NCBI RefSeq assembly: GCF_025398255.1
Contig: NZ_JAODNW010000004.1
Coordinates: 25,924 to 89,923, forward strand
Source of the DNA: Chelativorans intermedius
GTDB lineage: Bacteria; Pseudomonadota; Alphaproteobacteria; Rhizobiales; Rhizobiaceae
Direction: 5' to 3'
Length of the DNA stretch: 64,000 nucleotides
Shown: piece by piece, positions 61,597 through 64,000 of the stretch
Layout of the letters: every line of letters begins with the position of its first letter
Position numbering within the stretch: position 1 is the first letter of the stretch
Notes under the pieces: model-generated
What the model saw: the letters and a program-made list of their open reading frames with translations, nothing else
Told to the model about the DNA's origin: nothing
The model's database searches: none
Translations under genes and position numbers: made by a program

Positions 61597-62478
61597 ATGG
61601 CGCAGCCGGCAGCCTTTGCGAAGATGAACGGACTCGGCAACGAGATCATCGTTGCCGACATGCGCGGGCGTGGCGACCGCGTGCTGCCGGCCGCGGCGGT
61701 GGCGCTCGCCGCCGATCCCGCGACGCGCTTCGACCAGATCATGGCCATCCACGACCCGCGGGTGGGCGGCACGGACTATCACGTGGAGATCCTCAATGCC
61801 GATGGCAGCGCGGCGCAGGCGTGCGGCAACGGCATGCGCTGCGTGGTGCAGGCGCTCGCCGCCGAGACCGGGCGCCGAAGCTTCGTCTTCGCCACCGCCG
61901 CCGGCATCCTGGAGGCGCGGGAGCACGAGGACGGGCTGATCTCGGTCGATATGGGGCGCCCGCGCTTCGGCTGGCAGGAGATCCCGCTGGCCGAGGAGTT
62001 CCGCGACACACGCATGATCGAGCTGCAGGTGGGACCCATCGACGCGCCGGTGCTGCATTCGCCCTCCGTCGTCTCGATGGGCAATCCCCATGCCGTCTTC
62101 TGGGTGGAGGACGACGTGAACGCCTACGACCTTGCCCGGTTCGGCCCGCTTCTCGAACATCATCCGATGTTTCCCGAGCGTGCCAACATCACCATCGCCC
62201 GCGTGACGGCGCGCGATGCCATGACGATCCGCACATGGGAGCGCGGCGCCGGGCTGACACGCGCCTGCGGCTCGGCCGCCTGCGCCGCCGCGGTGTCGGG
62301 TGCGCGCACGGGGCGCACGGACAGGCAGGTGACCGTCACCGTGCCGGGCGGGCCGCTGGAGATTGCGTGGCGCGAGGACGATCACGTGGTCATGACGGGC
62401 CCGGCGGAGTGGGAGTTCTCCGGCCGCTTCGATCCCGAGACGGGCGCCTGGGAGCGCGATACGGAGGGCGCGGCCTGA
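61597..62478 (+). CDS. dapF: Diaminopimelate epimerase
   Basis: A 293-residue PLP-independent racemase converting LL- to meso-diaminopimelate for lysine and peptidoglycan. The two catalytic Cys are visible: Cys76 in QACGNGMRC and Cys224 in RACGSAAC. It has the [11 protein letters not shown] opening and [10 protein letters not shown] segment. The ATG at 61597 is preferred over the long frame beginning 61057. Its TGA shares one base with the mtaB ATG (62478). Confidence 0.95.
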   Translation: MAQPAAFAKMNGLGNEIIVADMRGRGDRVLPAAAVALAADPATRFDQIMAIHDPRVGGTDYHVEILNADGSAAQACGNGMRCVVQALAAETGRRSFVFATAAGILEAREHEDGLISVDMGRPRFGWQEIPLAEEFRDTRMIELQVGPIDAPVLHSPSVVSMGNPHAVFWVEDDVNAYDLARFGPLLEHHPMFPERANITIARVTARDAMTIRTWERGAGLTRACGSAACAAAVSGARTGRTDRQVTVTVPGGPLEIAWREDDHVVMTGPAEWEFSGRFDPETGAWERDTEGAA

Positions 62479-63761
62479 TGGCGGTCGATGTCGTCACCTT
62501 CGGCTGCCGGCTCAACGCCTATGAGTCGGAGGTCATCCGGCGCGAGGCGGATGCGGCGGGCCTTGGGCGCCTGGAGGGCGGTGCCGTGGTGGTCAACACC
62601 TGCGCGGTGACGGGCGAGGCCGTGCGCCAGGCGCGCCAGGCAATCCGCAAGGCGCGGCGCGACAATCCGCATGCGCGCATCATCGTCACCGGCTGCGCCG
62701 CGCAGACCGAGCCTGCCACCTTCGCCGCCATGGAGGAGGTGGACCTCGTGCTCGGCAACGAGGAGAAGCTCAGGCGCCATAGCTACCGCGCGCTGCCGGA
62801 TTTCGGCGTCAACCAGTTCGAGAAGGTGCGCGTCAACGACATCATGGCGGTGCGCGAGACGGCTTCCCACATGGTGGACGCCATCGAGGGGCGCGCCCGC
62901 GCCTTCGTGCAGGTGCAGAACGGCTGCGACCACCGCTGCACCTTCTGCATCATCCCCTACGGGCGGGGCAATTCGCGCTCCGTGCCCATGGGTGCGGTGG
63001 TCGATCAGGTCAGGCGGCTGGTCGACAACGGCTATCGCGAGGTGGTGCTCACAGGGGTGGACCTGACGAGCTTTGGCGCCGACCTGCCGGGTCGTCCGCG
63101 GCTCGGCCGGCTGGTGCGCACCATCCTGCGCGAGGTGCCGGCGCTCCAGCGCCTGCGCCTGTCCTCCATCGATTCCATCGAGGCGGATGAGGCGCTGCTT
63201 GCCGCACTCGCCGAGGAGGAGCGACTGATGCCGCACCTGCACCTGTCGCTGCAGCATGGCGACGACATGATCCTCAAGCGCATGAAGCGGCGCCACCTGC
63301 GTGCCGATTCGATCCGCTTCTGCGAGCAGGTGCGCCGGCTCAGGCCCGATGTGGTGTTCGGCGCGGACATCATCGCAGGCTTTCCCACCGAGACGGAGGC
63401 GATGTTCGACAACGCGCTTGCCATCGTCGAGGAGTGCGGGCTCACCCATCTGCACGTCTTCCCCTTCTCGCCGCGCGCCGGCACGCCGGCGGCGCGCATG
63501 CCGCAGCTTCCGCGCGCGCTCGTCAAGGAGCGCGCCGCCCGGCTGCGCGCGGCAGGCGATGCGGCCTACCGCAGGCATCTGGAGATGCTGCAGGGCACGC
63601 GCCAGCGCATCCTGGTGGAGCGGGAAGGTCTCGGCCGCACCGAGGGTTTCGCGCTCGCCGCAGTCTCGGCGGGCCGGCCCGGCGAGATCGTCGAGGCCGT
63701 CATTGCAGGGCATGACGGCGAGCGGCTGACGGCGGTCGCCGCCGAAAGCCAGGCGGCATGA
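62478..63761 (+). CDS. mtaB: tRNA t6A37 methylthiotransferase MtaB
   Basis: A 427-residue radical-SAM enzyme that converts t6A37 to ms2t6A37 in tRNA. The N-terminal UPF0004 domain carries Cys10 (VTFGCRLNAYE), the Cys of VNTCAVTGEA and the Cys of VTGCAAQT for one 4Fe-4S cluster. The radical-SAM triad is Cys150, Cys154 and Cys157 (CDHRCTFC). A C-terminal TRAM-like tail is short. It is coupled to dapF by a one-base overlap and precedes ftsY, a rhizobial order. Confidence 0.95.
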   Translation: MAVDVVTFGCRLNAYESEVIRREADAAGLGRLEGGAVVVNTCAVTGEAVRQARQAIRKARRDNPHARIIVTGCAAQTEPATFAAMEEVDLVLGNEEKLRRHSYRALPDFGVNQFEKVRVNDIMAVRETASHMVDAIEGRARAFVQVQNGCDHRCTFCIIPYGRGNSRSVPMGAVVDQVRRLVDNGYREVVLTGVDLTSFGADLPGRPRLGRLVRTILREVPALQRLRLSSIDSIEADEALLAALAEEERLMPHLHLSLQHGDDMILKRMKRRHLRADSIRFCEQVRRLRPDVVFGADIIAGFPTETEAMFDNALAIVEECGLTHLHVFPFSPRAGTPAARMPQLPRALVKERAARLRAAGDAAYRRHLEMLQGTRQRILVEREGLGRTEGFALAAVSAGRPGEIVEAVIAGHDGERLTAVAAESQAA

Positions 63762-63777
63762 CAGCGTAAAGGGACCC

Positions 63778-64000
<223 letters not shown>

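Overview
The window is a dense, high-GC (about two thirds by eye), almost entirely core-chromosomal stretch from an alphaproteobacterium. It is most likely a Hyphomicrobiales/Rhizobiales member of the Mesorhizobium/Phyllobacteriaceae type. The call rests on the mdh-sucCD-sucAB-lpd order, the run Suv3-like helicase / S4 protein / fdxA / carD / rpoH2 / M48 protease, dapF-mtaB-ftsY, PhaR/PhbA/PhaB, an Omp19-like lipoprotein, EcfG-type promoter motifs and a cluster of GANTC (CcrM) sites. I saw no tRNA, rRNA, CRISPR array, prophage or insertion sequence.

Layout. 1-3490: end of a branched-chain amino-acid ABC transporter (livM tail, livG, livF, small membrane protein, binding protein). 3720-8426: pyruvate carboxylase and an MFS transporter. 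8436-13722: RND efflux pump and adaptor, divergent from a TetR regulator with a near-perfect operator. 13821-22300: a peptide-type ABC transporter (with a permease-ATPase fusion) and GntR regulator, divergent from an M20 amidohydrolase and a 3-hydroxybutyrate dehydrogenase. 22376-29500: ispG, hybrid histidine kinase, soxR, farnesyl-PP synthase, mtgA, rpmF. 29807-32616: phaR, phbA and phaB for polyhydroxybutyrate. 32617-37973: a structured 528-bp non-coding region, Suv3-like helicase, S4 protein, ferredoxin, CarD. 38179-40552: rpoH2 and an M48 lipoprotein. 40726-45015: thiBPQ under a TPP riboswitch, divergent from thiamine pyrophosphokinase. 45019-49084: Uup, XerC, a TraB/GumN protein. 49105-59158: the TCA-cycle cluster on the minus strand. 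59367-64000: ZapE, Omp19-like lipoprotein, DUF1328 protein, dapF, mtaB and the start of ftsY.

How genes fit together. Pyruvate carboxylase feeds oxaloacetate into the cycle whose later enzymes (2-oxoglutarate dehydrogenase, succinyl-CoA ligase, malate dehydrogenase) lie in one cluster. That cluster also carries two unexplained small genes: a cupin-like one between sucC and sucD, and an exported one between sucB and lpd. Surplus acetyl-CoA can go to PHB through PhbA and PhaB, and a 3-hydroxybutyrate dehydrogenase is also present. Thiamine uptake plus phosphorylation makes TPP, the cofactor of SucA.

The least ordinary content is non-coding: (i) three arrays of a degenerate heptamer (consensus AGYGAAY) in inverted arrangement, each touching a gene stop codon; (ii) a 103-bp repeat present twice, supplying the stop codon of the adjacent gene each time; (iii) nine GANTC sites in 300 bp with 11-bp phasing upstream of the Suv3-like helicase; (iv) two EcfG-type promoters, before rpoH2 and a DUF1328 gene. 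No wholly new multi-gene system is evident.
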